A stretch of DNA of 28,094 nt from a virus, in IMG/VR virus record IMGVR_UViG_3300033145_001692, positions 1 to 28,094 of that record, one strand, 5' to 3'. Position numbers and translations under genes: made by a program. This document shows, in pieces, positions 20,845-28,094 of the stretch. Position 1 is the first letter of the stretch. Every line of letters starts with the position of its first letter. Under the pieces are notes generated by a model. The model was not told where the DNA came from and ran no database searches. It worked only from the letters and a program-made list of their open reading frames with translations.

Positions 20845-20953
20845 TTAAGACCTCTCTCTCATTTGCGTTTTAAGAGCTTCAAATCGAAAACGCTTGTGAG
20901 TGTACTCAGAAACTTTTCCGATGTCTCTGTGTGTCTCTCTGCTGATAGAATTG
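20845..20953 (-). other. Intergenic gap, no assigned feature
   Basis: This 109-base gap lies between two small genes. One frame (reading ...LSAERHTETSEKFLSTLTSV) stays open for about 35 codons but has no ATG, GTG or TTG start near a ribosome site. I see no hairpin followed by a T-run and no TATAAT. Confidence 0.5.
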
Positions 20954-21112
20954 CTATTCCTTTGTATGTTCTACAGCTTCAGCGAGTGCAAAAATAGCAG
21001 AACATATGGCTTTCGCTATTCCTATGTAAACCAGTTGTGAGGAGAGGGTTCGACCCGCCTCCGCTTCGTCAAGTCCTTCTTCCGATTTGGCTTCCCACTT
21101 ATCTATTCCCAT
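20954..21112 (-). CDS. Small hypothetical protein downstream of the helicase, 52 aa
   Basis: The ATG at 21112 begins ten bases after the helicase stop codon. The protein MGIDKWEAKSEEGLDEAEAG is acidic at first, then has an Ala-rich helix (LVYIGIAKAICSAIFALAEA) that could be amphipathic or membrane-touching. The helicase's last codons (AAAGTGAGAG) give a modest ribosome site. It is likely real from coupling and codon use, with no known family. Confidence 0.5.
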   Translation of the reverse strand: MGIDKWEAKSEEGLDEAEAGRTLSSQLVYIGIAKAICSAIFALAEAVEHTKE

Positions 21113-21121
21113 TGTTTTCTC

Positions 21122-22666
21122 TCACTTTTGACTGTCAAGATGTACTTGACCTAAGGTTAGTTGCTGTAGAATCGTTACACTATCACCTTCATCGAAATCC
21201 TCATGTCTGTGAGCCATTACGCCAACTCTCATGATTCCCTTTCTCTTTTCCTCAGAAGTCTGGTTGAGGGTGAGCATTGCATCAACATGACCAAGCTTCC
21301 CGACCCATCTGGCTGTATGTCTCTGGGTCACTTGTGTAGCCTCAAGACCTTCTTTTGTCACCTGTGTCGGAGTTACTACCAGTGCTTTTCTTCTACCTGC
21401 GAGTCGAGCAAGACACATCCATGCCTCATCTTCTTTTGATACACCCTGCATGTTTTCCCTTTCAGGCATTAGATTGTCAACCATATCAACAAGGATCATA
21501 CTTGGTATGAACCCCTCAGTCCTTTCCAAAACATTCAGATCTCGTTCCAGGTCACTGACATTGGCTGAGAATTTTGGGTATGCAAAAACTCTGAAGTAAT
21601 TTCCATATTGCCTTTTGAAGGCAGCCATAGCTTGTGATACATTTGCATGGGAGAATGCTGGTTTCTCATGTTCAATGTACCAAGTGGTTCTTTCATATTG
21701 GTCGTAACGTTTTGTCCTACAGTATGTGCAAGGTTTGTAATCACTTTTTGGATCATAGTCTGGAAGATCTGGTTCCACTGAATCTTCATCATCTGGATCA
21801 TAACCATCAACCAGTGGTATGAAGTTTTCCCTTTCCTTCATTGAGCACAAACCGAATTGGTTCTTTTTACAGTCGAAGCAAGGATAAATGAATATTCCAC
21901 CTTCGTCAGAAGTTGACATGAGGCGTTTATATATCCTTTCATTCATCTGGGTTTCTTTCATTTCCAAAGAAAAGAAGGCTACTTTAAGATGGGATAGTAT
22001 TCCCACAACACCAAACTCTTCCAAGAACCAAGTCTTGCCTTTTTTAAATGGTGCAGATATCCCAACGAACCACTCCTTTTGTATATTCCTGAGGAAGTCA
22101 CCAAGTTGTCCAGGGAACCTGAAAAAGTCTTCTTCCTTTTCCCTGAACAATTTGTCTACCGATGATTGGTCAAAAGGATTGACCCAAGCAGAGGTTGATT
22201 TAGCTATCTTTGTATAGCTTAGTACCTCATCCTCAGCATTTTTGACATCTTCTTCTGTGCCTCTGGCAAGGAATTCTTGTATATTCCCTACGGTTATTTC
22301 AAGCTGTCGCTTTTTGCAGAGGTAAATGGTATCACTTACCAAGTATTCGACATTCAGATCTTTCTCCTGTTCGAACTTATCCGACAGACTTGAAAGCAGA
22401 TTGCCTATCAGTTGTGCTTCCTCTACAGGCAGGATCAGTCGCTCTTTGTTGTACACATCCTGAATGTGAGAGAAAGGGGCATCTTCGTAGGTGTCGAAGT
22501 ACTCTATACACCATTTAGCTATTCTCTGGGTGAATGCACTTTGAAGATACCCAATATTGATCATGTTCCTAATTTCATACAGGTATTGTTTACTGACAAT
22601 CATCCCTACGACAATTCTCTTTTCAATCGTGGTATCAACTTTCTGCTTGATGGGCGAAATCGCCAT
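21122..22666 (-). CDS. DnaB-type replicative helicase with a zinc insertion
   Basis: This 514-residue protein has the DnaB two-part layout: an N-terminal helical domain (TTIEKRIVVGMIVSKQYLYE) and a RecA-like C-terminal motor. Walker A is APFKKGKT (residues 205-212). FFSLEMKETQMNERI matches DnaB motif 1a/SLEM. MILVDMVDNL is Walker B, and VTPTQVTKEG is motif 3-like. Residues about 255-320 are an unusual insert right after the SLEM helix, with C263, C266, C274, C313 and C316 and an acidic stretch, probably a zinc knuckle. It would unwind the fork with the primase at 24810-25760. Ribosome site GGAG. Confidence 0.88.
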   Translation of the reverse strand: MAISPIKQKVDTTIEKRIVVGMIVSKQYLYEIRNMINIGYLQSAFTQRIAKWCIEYFDTYEDAPFSHIQDVYNKERLILPVEEAQLIGNLLSSLSDKFEQEKDLNVEYLVSDTIYLCKKRQLEITVGNIQEFLARGTEEDVKNAEDEVLSYTKIAKSTSAWVNPFDQSSVDKLFREKEEDFFRFPGQLGDFLRNIQKEWFVGISAPFKKGKTWFLEEFGVVGILSHLKVAFFSLEMKETQMNERIYKRLMSTSDEGGIFIYPCFDCKKNQFGLCSMKERENFIPLVDGYDPDDEDSVEPDLPDYDPKSDYKPCTYCRTKRYDQYERTTWYIEHEKPAFSHANVSQAMAAFKRQYGNYFRVFAYPKFSANVSDLERDLNVLERTEGFIPSMILVDMVDNLMPERENMQGVSKEDEAWMCLARLAGRRKALVVTPTQVTKEGLEATQVTQRHTARWVGKLGHVDAMLTLNQTSEEKRKGIMRVGVMAHRHEDFDEGDSVTILQQLTLGQVHLDSQK

Positions 22667-22669
22667 GAA

Positions 22670-22888
22670 TTACTCCTGTGTGGATGGCGTAAGAGATTCG
22701 ACTATGCATTCTACATGGATAAACTTCTCAGAGCCTGTGATTTTGAAGAAGACTTTCGGCGTAGGGTTTTTTGGATCTATGCCAATAGCATCATGAGACA
22801 CGTTCTCCACCTTGTATCCCTCTTTTTCAAGATGGTCTCTTATTATCTTTCGAACCTCTGATTCATCTAATCGCAAGATGTTTTCCAT
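22670..22888 (-). CDS. Small hypothetical protein, 72 aa
   Basis: The ATG at 22888 has AAGGAGGAG upstream, and the gene ends three bases before the helicase start. The protein MENILRLDESEVRKIIRDHLEKEGYKVENVSHDAIG reads as an alpha/beta fold with a short hydrophobic strand (KVFFKITG). No family is recognised. Its position suggests a helicase-associated factor. Confidence 0.65.
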   Translation of the reverse strand: MENILRLDESEVRKIIRDHLEKEGYKVENVSHDAIGIDPKNPTPKVFFKITGSEKFIHVECIVESLTPSTQE

Positions 22889-22897
22889 TACTCCTCC

Positions 22898-23554
22898 TTA
22901 TGAGTCTCCATCATGATTCACTGCTTCGAACGCCATGCTGTCTCTTCCTCCCGGATCCACCAATGCATATTGATCCATGATCTTCAGTATTTCGATCATA
23001 TCGATGCTGTATCCTTTGCCAGTGTATTTGATAATCCTCTTGATGGTTTCAGGACAGTTCCTCGAATTGTGAACCTTCAGCCACTTTTCAAGTTCATGGG
23101 CACAGAATGGCTCACTTTCTGTGACTTTGAATTGACTATCCACAGCAATCATACACACTGTCAAATCCATGCAATCAAGAATCTGATCGATTGTGCCGTA
23201 TGTGACAAATGTTGGTTCGTCTCTCGGGGTAATCAATTGCACCACAAATTCCCATTTGGGGAAACGGGTAGCCTTCGGCTTGAAAGACATAGACCTGTCG
23301 GTTGTGAAATAAGCTTCTCTCCCAAGACCTTCGACCAAGGCCATTGTGATCTCATTGTAGTACGTTTCATCCAGAAGAAAGAGGTCGATATCTTCTGGGA
23401 GGACAACCTCAGCCTCAACGTCTGTCGAACACATGTACCGAGCAAAGCCTCCGGCTATCACAACATTGTCGGCGTAGTCGCCAAGCATTTCGAAGATGTG
23501 GTCGGCATAGTACTGTCCTCTCTTCACTTCACTCCTGCCATTGACAAATCTCAT
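22898..23554 (-). CDS. Nucleotidyltransferase-fold protein, 218 aa
   Basis: The segment VVIAGGFARYM...LPEDIDLFLLDE matches the nucleotidyltransferase signature (GG then D-x-D on a strand) seen in CCA-adding/poly(A) polymerase and MNT-type enzymes. The rest, with FPKWEFVVQLITP and TIDQILDCMDLTVCMIAVD, fits the remainder of that fold, giving a possible third acidic residue (CMD). A helical C-terminus follows. The substrate cannot be told. The ribosome site is AAAGGAG. The ATG overlaps the previous gene's stop (ATGA). Confidence 0.6.
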   Translation of the reverse strand: MRFVNGRSEVKRGQYYADHIFEMLGDYADNVVIAGGFARYMCSTDVEAEVVLPEDIDLFLLDETYYNEITMALVEGLGREAYFTTDRSMSFKPKATRFPKWEFVVQLITPRDEPTFVTYGTIDQILDCMDLTVCMIAVDSQFKVTESEPFCAHELEKWLKVHNSRNCPETIKRIIKYTGKGYSIDMIEILKIMDQYALVDPGGRDSMAFEAVNHDGDS

Positions 23555-24573
23555 TTTTCTCTCCTTTCTCGGTTTAGTTGTGTTAACGATTTCTTCTTTG
23601 GTGCCGCAAGGAGTATGGCTTGCTTTTTGAGGTATGAGGGCAATCGAAATTCGAAAGTTCTGTTCGAAGAAAAGAAACCAGGGGATATCGTCATACTATC
23701 CCCCACGTCTGCATAGATTGCATTCCACAACCAATTAGCCATCCGCTTGGTTGATACTGTAAAATTGGGACTGATTTTGCTTTTGTTGTTTTCAAAGAAT
23801 GACCTCAAACTTGAAGATGAGGCAGAGAACTTGTCATGGTCAATGGCACTGATTCTTGCATTTGCCCCACCCAATACATTCAAAGTGTACTTCCTTATCA
23901 GTTCTGTGGTAAGGGCATCATCTTTAGCCACTGTTCTTTCAGGTTCGTTTTCAAGAAAAAACAGGAAATAGCTCATGGACATTTTATCAAATCCATACTC
24001 ATTGAATAGAAAGGCAGGTAAACTCAACCTTACAATCTTCTTATTTCGTGGTAAGACTAAAGGGTTTGTAGCTGCAAGATTCAATCTATCAACCGCCTTT
24101 TTGAACTCTAAGAAGGTGAAAGGGTGATCCCTATATTTCTTGTATATATCTACCTCGTTGTACATTGTACCTCTCAACAGCTTCTTCAAGGTTTGTATTA
24201 TCTTTCGGTAAGTATTAGTTGAGGTGTCAACGTGCTTCATGGTTCCCTTCTCATCCCAGTAATCGATGAACGGTTGCATGTATTGAGGTACAGTTCTTTT
24301 ACGTTTGGCTGGCTTCGGTCTTTCAAGAGTCTTTTTCTTTACCTCAACTTTCTTCTGGTTATCAAGGCTACCTCTCTTCAGGCGAGGGTTTTTCTTCGTC
24401 TGCGAAAAAGTTGTAATACTTACTTCGTAAGTATATTTATTACTTCTTTTTTCTCTTAGTTCTTTAGTTAATACATAACTAGTAATACATATGTTTTTTT
24501 CTGGCTCGGATTCGATTCCACGGACTGATGTAACTACACCGTTTTCATTGACAATAATTTCGATTTGTTTCAA
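23551..24573 (-). CDS. Possible replication initiator or helicase loader, 340 aa, TTG start
   Basis: The start is a TTG at 24573, fixed by GGAGG five bases upstream; no other start has a site. A strand-rich first 60 residues lead to a basic linker (KRGSLDNQKKVEVKKK...PKPAKRKR), then a helical domain (QYMQPFIDYWDEKGT) and further helices (YRDHPFTFLEFKKAVDRL, LPAFLFNEYGFDKMSMSYFL). No motif is diagnostic. Its position directly between primase and helicase genes, and an AT-rich hairpin-bearing stretch inside its 5' part, suggest an initiator with an internal origin. That is an inference. Confidence 0.5.
   Translation of the reverse strand: MKQIEIIVNENGVVTSVRGIESEPEKNICITSYVLTKELREKRSNKYTYEVSITTFSQTKKNPRLKRGSLDNQKKVEVKKKTLERPKPAKRKRTVPQYMQPFIDYWDEKGTMKHVDTSTNTYRKIIQTLKKLLRGTMYNEVDIYKKYRDHPFTFLEFKKAVDRLNLAATNPLVLPRNKKIVRLSLPAFLFNEYGFDKMSMSYFLFFLENEPERTVAKDDALTTELIRKYTLNVLGGANARISAIDHDKFSASSSSLRSFFENNKSKISPNFTVSTKRMANWLWNAIYADVGDSMTISPGFFSSNRTFEFRLPSYLKKQAILLAAPKKKSLTQLNRERREK
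24416..24434. repeat. AT-rich hairpin inside the 340-residue gene
   Basis: ATACTTAC and GTAAGTAT form an eight-base-pair stem with a three-base loop. It sits in a very AT-rich ~90-base stretch (24410-24500) with recurring GTAATAC/AGTAATAC words. The stretch looks like a candidate for strand opening. Confidence 0.6.
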
Positions 24574-24585
24574 CCCCGTCCTCCA

Positions 24586-24623
24586 CTGAATGGTGGCGGT
24601 TACCTACCACCGTTTGCGTTCAG
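24586..24623. repeat. Inverted repeat in the gap before the TTG-started gene
   Basis: GGTGG (24592-24596) pairs with CCACC (24607-24611) across a ten-base loop. Outer arms CTGAA (24586-24590) and TTCAG (24619-24623) can also pair. It lies in the 69-base gap between the 55-residue gene and the TTG-started gene, just upstream of that gene's ribosome site. A regulatory or origin role is possible. Confidence 0.55.
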
Positions 24624-24635
24624 CGCGCGCGCGCG
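24623..24635. repeat. Alternating GC tract
   Basis: Thirteen strictly alternating G and C bases occur in an otherwise AT-leaning genome. They directly abut the inverted repeat and follow the TAG stop of the 55-residue gene. Confidence 0.9.
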
Positions 24636-24642
24636 AGAAATC

Positions 24643-24810
24643 CTAACACCCCTGATTATCTTCCTCGTTCATTTCAGCCATCCTCTTTCCTATGGCAGCA
24701 TCGATTTTCCGTTGCACAGCATACAACCTGGCCGCTCGGGTATGGTTGTCTTCTTCCTTTGATATCTCTTCCGCAAGGAAGACAATGTTTTCAATGATTT
24801 CCTCATGCAT
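24643..24810 (-). CDS. Small helical protein after primase, 55 aa
   Basis: This is a short gene, MHEEIIENIVFLAEEISKEE..., all helix-forming with many Glu/Lys and ending EEDNQGC. The start ATG at 24810 overlaps the primase stop (TGATG), and GGGAGGATATACTG lies before it. It could be a primase or helicase partner; there is no family recognition. Confidence 0.65.
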   Translation of the reverse strand: MHEEIIENIVFLAEEISKEEDNHTRAARLYAVQRKIDAAIGKRMAEMNEEDNQGC

Positions 24811-25760
24811 CAGTATATCCTCCCAAAAATTTCTCTCCTTATAGATTTGACATCATCCTCTTTCAGTTTTCCTGGATCACCTTCGGGTAATTCCCACATG
24901 TTTACATCGTACACGAAAGGGGATATGCTGTAGGCTAATTTCAATCCTAAGTCACGGGTTCCTGCATCAAGCAAGACAAATATCCTCTTGAATTGCCTCT
25001 GGACTATCATGTATAGCTGTTGAGGTGTAATAGTTAAACCTTGAATTGCCCCCGTCCCATCACCCATTCGCCAGGTATCTGTCACCCCCTCAACTATGAT
25101 TAGAGTATCATCCGCGGAATCTATGTTGTACACAATTTGTTTTGGTGGGATGATGCTTTCCTCTATTTCCAGATGCTTGTATTTCTCTTCAGCCAGGTCA
25201 GTGATGTCCCTTGCAGTGAAGGTAACTATCTTGTCATTGAGGAAGAATGGGACAATAATGCGGAGTTTGTACTTGCCCACAGGCCCACAACTCTGGAGTT
25301 TGTACTTGTCATAGAGAAAATCAGCATCAAATCCTCTACCTTCCAGATAGTTCCTGTGACCAGGAAGTATCTCAGTGGTAAACTCTTTTGGTATTGTGAT
25401 TTTGAGAGTATTCTGGAGGGGTGTCTTCGCCCCCGATCCTTGGGGAGTTACTGATAGGTTACCAAAGCCTTTGATGATTTCTAATGCTGGGTTTATGCTG
25501 ACCTTTTCCATCTTCATTATGTATTTCAATACGGTGCCTTTGGTTCCACACCGCCAGCAGGACATATTGTTTTTGGTTTTGTGTATCCCACAGTGGAGGG
25601 AGGGGTCAGGATCATAAGGCGGACAGAAAGGACACTTAACGCCCAGATACCCAGGGGAGATGTTTTTCCCATCAGTAGAGTAAGGAATACTTCTTCCCCT
25701 CAAGTAATTTTCCACATTGAAGTACATGAGGGCTTTTCGGATTTCTGCTATATCAGCCAA
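24810..25760 (-). CDS. DnaG-type primase
   Basis: This 316-residue primase has a zinc-binding N-terminus (CPFCPPYDPDPSLHCGIH...MSCWRCGTKGT) that reads primer start sites. A region GHRNYLEGRGFDADFLYDKY follows, then the Toprim domain: DTLIIVEGVTDTWRMG with the conserved Glu, and FVLLDAGTRD with the conserved Asp. No helicase domain is fused. The start is a TTG at 25760 with AAGGTGA seven bases upstream; the first in-frame ATG (25727) has no site. It works with the DnaB-type helicase at 21122-22666. Confidence 0.9.
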   Translation of the reverse strand: MADIAEIRKALMYFNVENYLRGRSIPYSTDGKNISPGYLGVKCPFCPPYDPDPSLHCGIHKTKNNMSCWRCGTKGTVLKYIMKMEKVSINPALEIIKGFGNLSVTPQGSGAKTPLQNTLKITIPKEFTTEILPGHRNYLEGRGFDADFLYDKYKLQSCGPVGKYKLRIIVPFFLNDKIVTFTARDITDLAEEKYKHLEIEESIIPPKQIVYNIDSADDTLIIVEGVTDTWRMGDGTGAIQGLTITPQQLYMIVQRQFKRIFVLLDAGTRDLGLKLAYSISPFVYDVNMWELPEGDPGKLKEDDVKSIRREIFGRIY

Positions 25761-25767
25761 TTGAAGT

Positions 25768-25917
25768 TCACCTTTTCAATTTGGGATTCTTTTTCTTCTT
25801 CTTTACCGTCTGACAGGCAATCTGAACACAGTTGGGACACATTGCCAATACTTTGCCTTGAGGGAGGATGTAGTTTGGGACGATCTTTCCACAGGTTTCA
25901 CAGATTACTTCAGCCAT
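25768..25917 (-). CDS. Small zinc-ribbon protein, 49 aa
   Basis: MAEVICETCGKIVPNYILPQ is followed by MCPNCVQIAC and a run of lysines, so this is a classic two-knuckle zinc ribbon (CxxC...CxxC). It is only 49 residues. The ATG at 25917 has AAAGGAG upstream; the stop is seven bases before the primase TTG, and its last codons carry the primase ribosome site. Function is unknown, probably nucleic-acid binding. Confidence 0.75.
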   Translation of the reverse strand: MAEVICETCGKIVPNYILPQGKVLAMCPNCVQIACQTVKKKKKNPKLKR

Positions 25918-25929
25918 GATTGCTCCTTT

Positions 25930-26157
25930 CTATAGCTCAATATCAAGAATCTCAGTGGGAAGCCATGCACCATTCTCTTCTACATCATTTACAACCTCAC
26001 GTCTCCACTCCTTATTCTTTATGTAGTTATAGCCCTCTTCCATACGGATGCTATCAGCGTCTACTTGATACTTCTTTCCTAACAGTACATCGTCAAAGCA
26101 TTCCACCAACCCATCGTCTGTTTTTCCCTTAATCAATGTGGCAGTTACTATTCGCAT
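25930..26157 (-). CDS. Small hypothetical protein, 75 aa
   Basis: MRIVTATLIKGKTDDGLVEC reads as a small alpha/beta protein, rich in Asp/Glu (VVNDVEENGAWLPTEILDIEL). The ATG at 26157 has AAGGA eight bases upstream, a moderate site. No motif is recognised. It lies between the SF2 helicase and the zinc-ribbon gene. Confidence 0.6.
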   Translation of the reverse strand: MRIVTATLIKGKTDDGLVECFDDVLLGKKYQVDADSIRMEEGYNYIKNKEWRREVVNDVEENGAWLPTEILDIEL

Positions 26158-26198
26158 CGTTTGGTTCCTTCATGATTTTCGTGTACAGATCTTCCCAA

Positions 26199-27641
26199 TT
26201 ATAGCCACCCATTATCCATATATAGTGAAACTCGGTGACCGAAATGTTTGACCAAGTAAGGATGTGAAGGATCAAATATGTCATAGATGACCACTTCTTC
26301 CTTGCCGTCAGCTTTTCTCAATCCTCTACCTACTTTTTGTAGGGTGTCTTTTTCGTCTTTTCCTGCACCAGCATTCCAGATGACATCGAGGGAGGGAACG
26401 TCTATGCCCTCTTGCCATACAACTGTGGAGATTACACATTTGACTGTCTTGTCGCCGAGAGCCAGCCTTGTGTCTTCTCTGACTGTGGCTGATACACTTC
26501 CCTTGACAACCTTTGTACAGTCTTTCAGGGATTTGTATCCTCTTGCCATACTTTCCAGTCTTCCAGCATGTTGGATTGTTTTGACAAATACCAGGACAGT
26601 ATCTCCTTTGACAACATGCTCATGGACGGAATCCATTATGATTCGATTTCTGTCATAGTTGGCAACAATGCCACTTTGGTACACATCGGGGTATTTTGTC
26701 AGCCTTCTAATGGAACTACTTTCTGGTGATTTTTTCAGTTTAACCCTTGGCTTTGCAAGAATGCCAAGATTTTGAGCTTCTTCCATTGTAACTTCTCCGA
26801 TTACGGGTCCAAGGAATCCTTCGCAGGTGAATGCTGCTTGGGGTTTGACTTCTTCGTTTTCGAGTGTAGCAGTAAAGCCCAGTCTTATTGGACATAATAA
26901 TGATTTCAGGATCTTGGCATATTGACCACTTTTGGTAGATACATGATGGGTCTCATCTATCATTACAATGTCGAAATGGTCACAGTACAGCTTGGGATTG
27001 ATCTTTGCAAACGATTGGCGGGTGGAAATAACTATGTCAGATGTAAACTTTCCACTGAATTGCTTACCACCCCCTATCCTTTGAACGTCAAACCCTTCTT
27101 CATCAAACTTTTTGGCTGTTTGTATGACAATGTTGGAGGTGTGAGCAAGTAGTAGAACAGTGGAGTTATGAAACCACTCAAATATGCCTAATTGGATGAT
27201 TGTTTTCCCCATCCCCGTAGGTGCTTTTATTACCCCTCTTAATAAGAGAGGTACCTTGTTTACTAAGTCAAATTGATCTTTCCTAAGTGTGTAGTTCCCA
27301 GCAGCGTGTGTTTCTTCATAATCAGGAACTGTGGTTGTTTCTCCGAGTATTTGGAGGGGTAGGTCTTGAGCTTGACAGTACTTACGGATTCGTGGGAGGA
27401 GGCCAGTAAGAAAACGCCAATTGTCTCCTCTCTTATAGGTGAACGCTTCCTGCTCATACTCAACCTCTTCTTTATGAAACTTGCCATCTTTCCAGTAAGA
27501 TGCGGGGTATGTGAGACAAGGACGAAGTAGCATACCATTCTCTTTACTTACCGAACATTCGATAGGATCAAGGACTTGAATTACAATGTTAGGAGTGTTC
27601 GGATTTCCTTCGTCGTTATGTAGATCTTTTCCCATTTCCAT
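26199..27641 (-). CDS. SF2 DNA/RNA helicase (UvsW/DEAD-like)
   Basis: This 480-residue superfamily 2 helicase has motif I APTGMGKT, Ia LLLAHTSNIV, Ib VISTRQS, II MIDETHH, III LGFTATLENE, a motif-IV-like segment DTVLVFVKT, V STVVWQEGIDVPSLD and VI KVGRGLRKADG. The N-terminal 120 residues before motif I are unassigned. It resembles phage branch-migration/R-loop helicases of the UvsW kind, fitting the recombination genes downstream. Two possible ATG starts (27641 and 27635) both lie within the upstream gene's 3' end; the overlap is 61 bases. Confidence 0.9.
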   Translation of the reverse strand: MEMGKDLHNDEGNPNTPNIVIQVLDPIECSVSKENGMLLRPCLTYPASYWKDGKFHKEEVEYEQEAFTYKRGDNWRFLTGLLPRIRKYCQAQDLPLQILGETTTVPDYEETHAAGNYTLRKDQFDLVNKVPLLLRGVIKAPTGMGKTIIQLGIFEWFHNSTVLLLAHTSNIVIQTAKKFDEEGFDVQRIGGGKQFSGKFTSDIVISTRQSFAKINPKLYCDHFDIVMIDETHHVSTKSGQYAKILKSLLCPIRLGFTATLENEEVKPQAAFTCEGFLGPVIGEVTMEEAQNLGILAKPRVKLKKSPESSSIRRLTKYPDVYQSGIVANYDRNRIIMDSVHEHVVKGDTVLVFVKTIQHAGRLESMARGYKSLKDCTKVVKGSVSATVREDTRLALGDKTVKCVISTVVWQEGIDVPSLDVIWNAGAGKDEKDTLQKVGRGLRKADGKEEVVIYDIFDPSHPYLVKHFGHRVSLYMDNGWL

Positions 27642-27919
27642 CCCAGTTTGCGTAAAGCTTCGTGGATTGCTTTGATCACACCTTTCCCACTGAGTTCAGG
27701 TCTTAGGATGCAAGCCTTGAACTCTCTGGGAGAGTCGAACAGTAAGTCCAGAACAAGGAGGGCCTCTTCTGACAAAGAGGAAAATTTCTCTTTGTCAAGC
27801 ATATAGTCCTCAGGGGTCTTAGGATTGCTCATGACATCACCGAATGTGTGGTCGATATAGACATAGTTGTCTGGATCGGCTACGTCTAAAGCCGCTTCCA
27901 GTGTATCTATGTTTGGCAT
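27581..27919 (-). CDS. Hypothetical protein, 112 aa
   Basis: MPNIDTLEAALDVADPDNYV is acidic, followed by helices (FSSLSEEALLVLDLLFDS). The C-terminal half, GKGVIKAIHEALRKLGWKWEKIYITT, could be a small winged-helix-like domain. The ATG overlaps the regulator's stop (TAATG), with AAGGAGG upstream. It is co-transcribed with the RHH protein; function is unknown. Confidence 0.65.
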   Translation of the reverse strand: MPNIDTLEAALDVADPDNYVYIDHTFGDVMSNPKTPEDYMLDKEKFSSLSEEALLVLDLLFDSPREFKACILRPELSGKGVIKAIHEALRKLGWKWEKIYITTKEIRTLLTL

Positions 27920-28065
27920 TATTGGGCCTCCTTGGCAGGCTTTTTGACCAACATTTTTAGGAAAGCATTGACATAGTTTGAGAGGCTTCTTCCTTCTTTT
28001 GTGGCAATCTTCTTTGCTTTTTTCAGCACCTCTTCGTCAATCGTTAGGCTAACTGCTACTTTCAT
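27919..28065 (-). CDS. Ribbon-helix-helix (CopG-like) regulator, 48 aa
   Basis: MKVAVSLTIDEEVLKKAKKI is the classic RHH start: a strand with alternating residues, then a helix. The helix-turn-helix region ATKEGRSLSNYVNAFLKMLV has the Gly-Arg-Ser-Leu-Ser turn. It would bind DNA as a dimer and act as a repressor or as an antitoxin-like protein. GGGAGGTGA lies before the ATG at 28065. It is the first gene of the visible operon, with the 112-residue protein directly after. No toxin family is visible there. Confidence 0.8.
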   Translation of the reverse strand: MKVAVSLTIDEEVLKKAKKIATKEGRSLSNYVNAFLKMLVKKPAKEAQ

Positions 28066-28094
28066 CTAATCACCTCCCATTAAAATGTTCCTCA

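Noticed and set aside
27919-28065. Toxin-antitoxin pair with the RHH protein as antitoxin
   Set aside because: The adjacent 112-residue protein has no RelE, HicA, Fic or PIN features; operon position alone is not enough.

Overview
This window is a stretch of a tailed-phage genome, read entirely on the minus strand apart from small sites. The basis is a compact, overlapping run of genes with strong GGAGG-type ribosome binding sites and many ATGA or TAATG start/stop overlaps. It carries a nearly complete phage-type replication and recombination set, and no structural, tRNA-synthetase or bacterial housekeeping genes. Base composition is AT-leaning. TTG and GTG starts occur. The host cannot be named; strong Shine-Dalgarno sites would suit a Gram-positive host but do not prove one.

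Layout, in the direction of transcription (high to low coordinates). 28065-25768: a ribbon-helix-helix regulator, a small unknown, an SF2 helicase, and two small proteins. 25760-21122: DnaG-type primase, a TTG-started protein of unknown function that could be an initiator or loader, a nucleotidyltransferase-fold protein, and a DnaB-type helicase. 21112-12993: a 7-deazaguanine DNA-modification cluster (QueD, QueE, QueC, FolE, QueF, DpdA), interrupted by an unusual tRNA-like RNA and by mobile elements. 12496-6198: sliding clamp, UDG-like/DNA polymerase I fusion, and clamp loader. 6114-1: possible recombination mediator, ssDNA-binding protein, RecA/UvsX, flap-type exonuclease, possible Holliday-junction resolvase, and a half-length Rad50/SbcC ATPase.

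How they fit together: FolE, QueD, QueE and QueC convert GTP to preQ0. QueF reduces it to preQ1. DpdA, a TGT paralogue, would exchange it for guanine in DNA. The inferred product is phage DNA carrying 7-aminomethyl-7-deazaguanine, which would protect it from host restriction.

Mobile elements sit in the most conserved residues. Cys-type inteins lie immediately before the catalytic Cys of QueF, before the third radical-SAM Cys of QueE, and inside the Walker B/DExC motif of the clamp loader. The clamp-loader intein carries a complete homing-endonuclease gene in a different reading frame with its own Shine-Dalgarno, so about 730 bases are stop-free in two frames. QueC carries an in-frame double-LAGLIDADG insertion without intein splice residues. 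DpdA looks split: its expected N-terminal strand region is a separate downstream gene. The QueF 5' end is duplicated around an inserted zinc-ribbon gene. Two intergenic sites share a 35-base extended -10 promoter.
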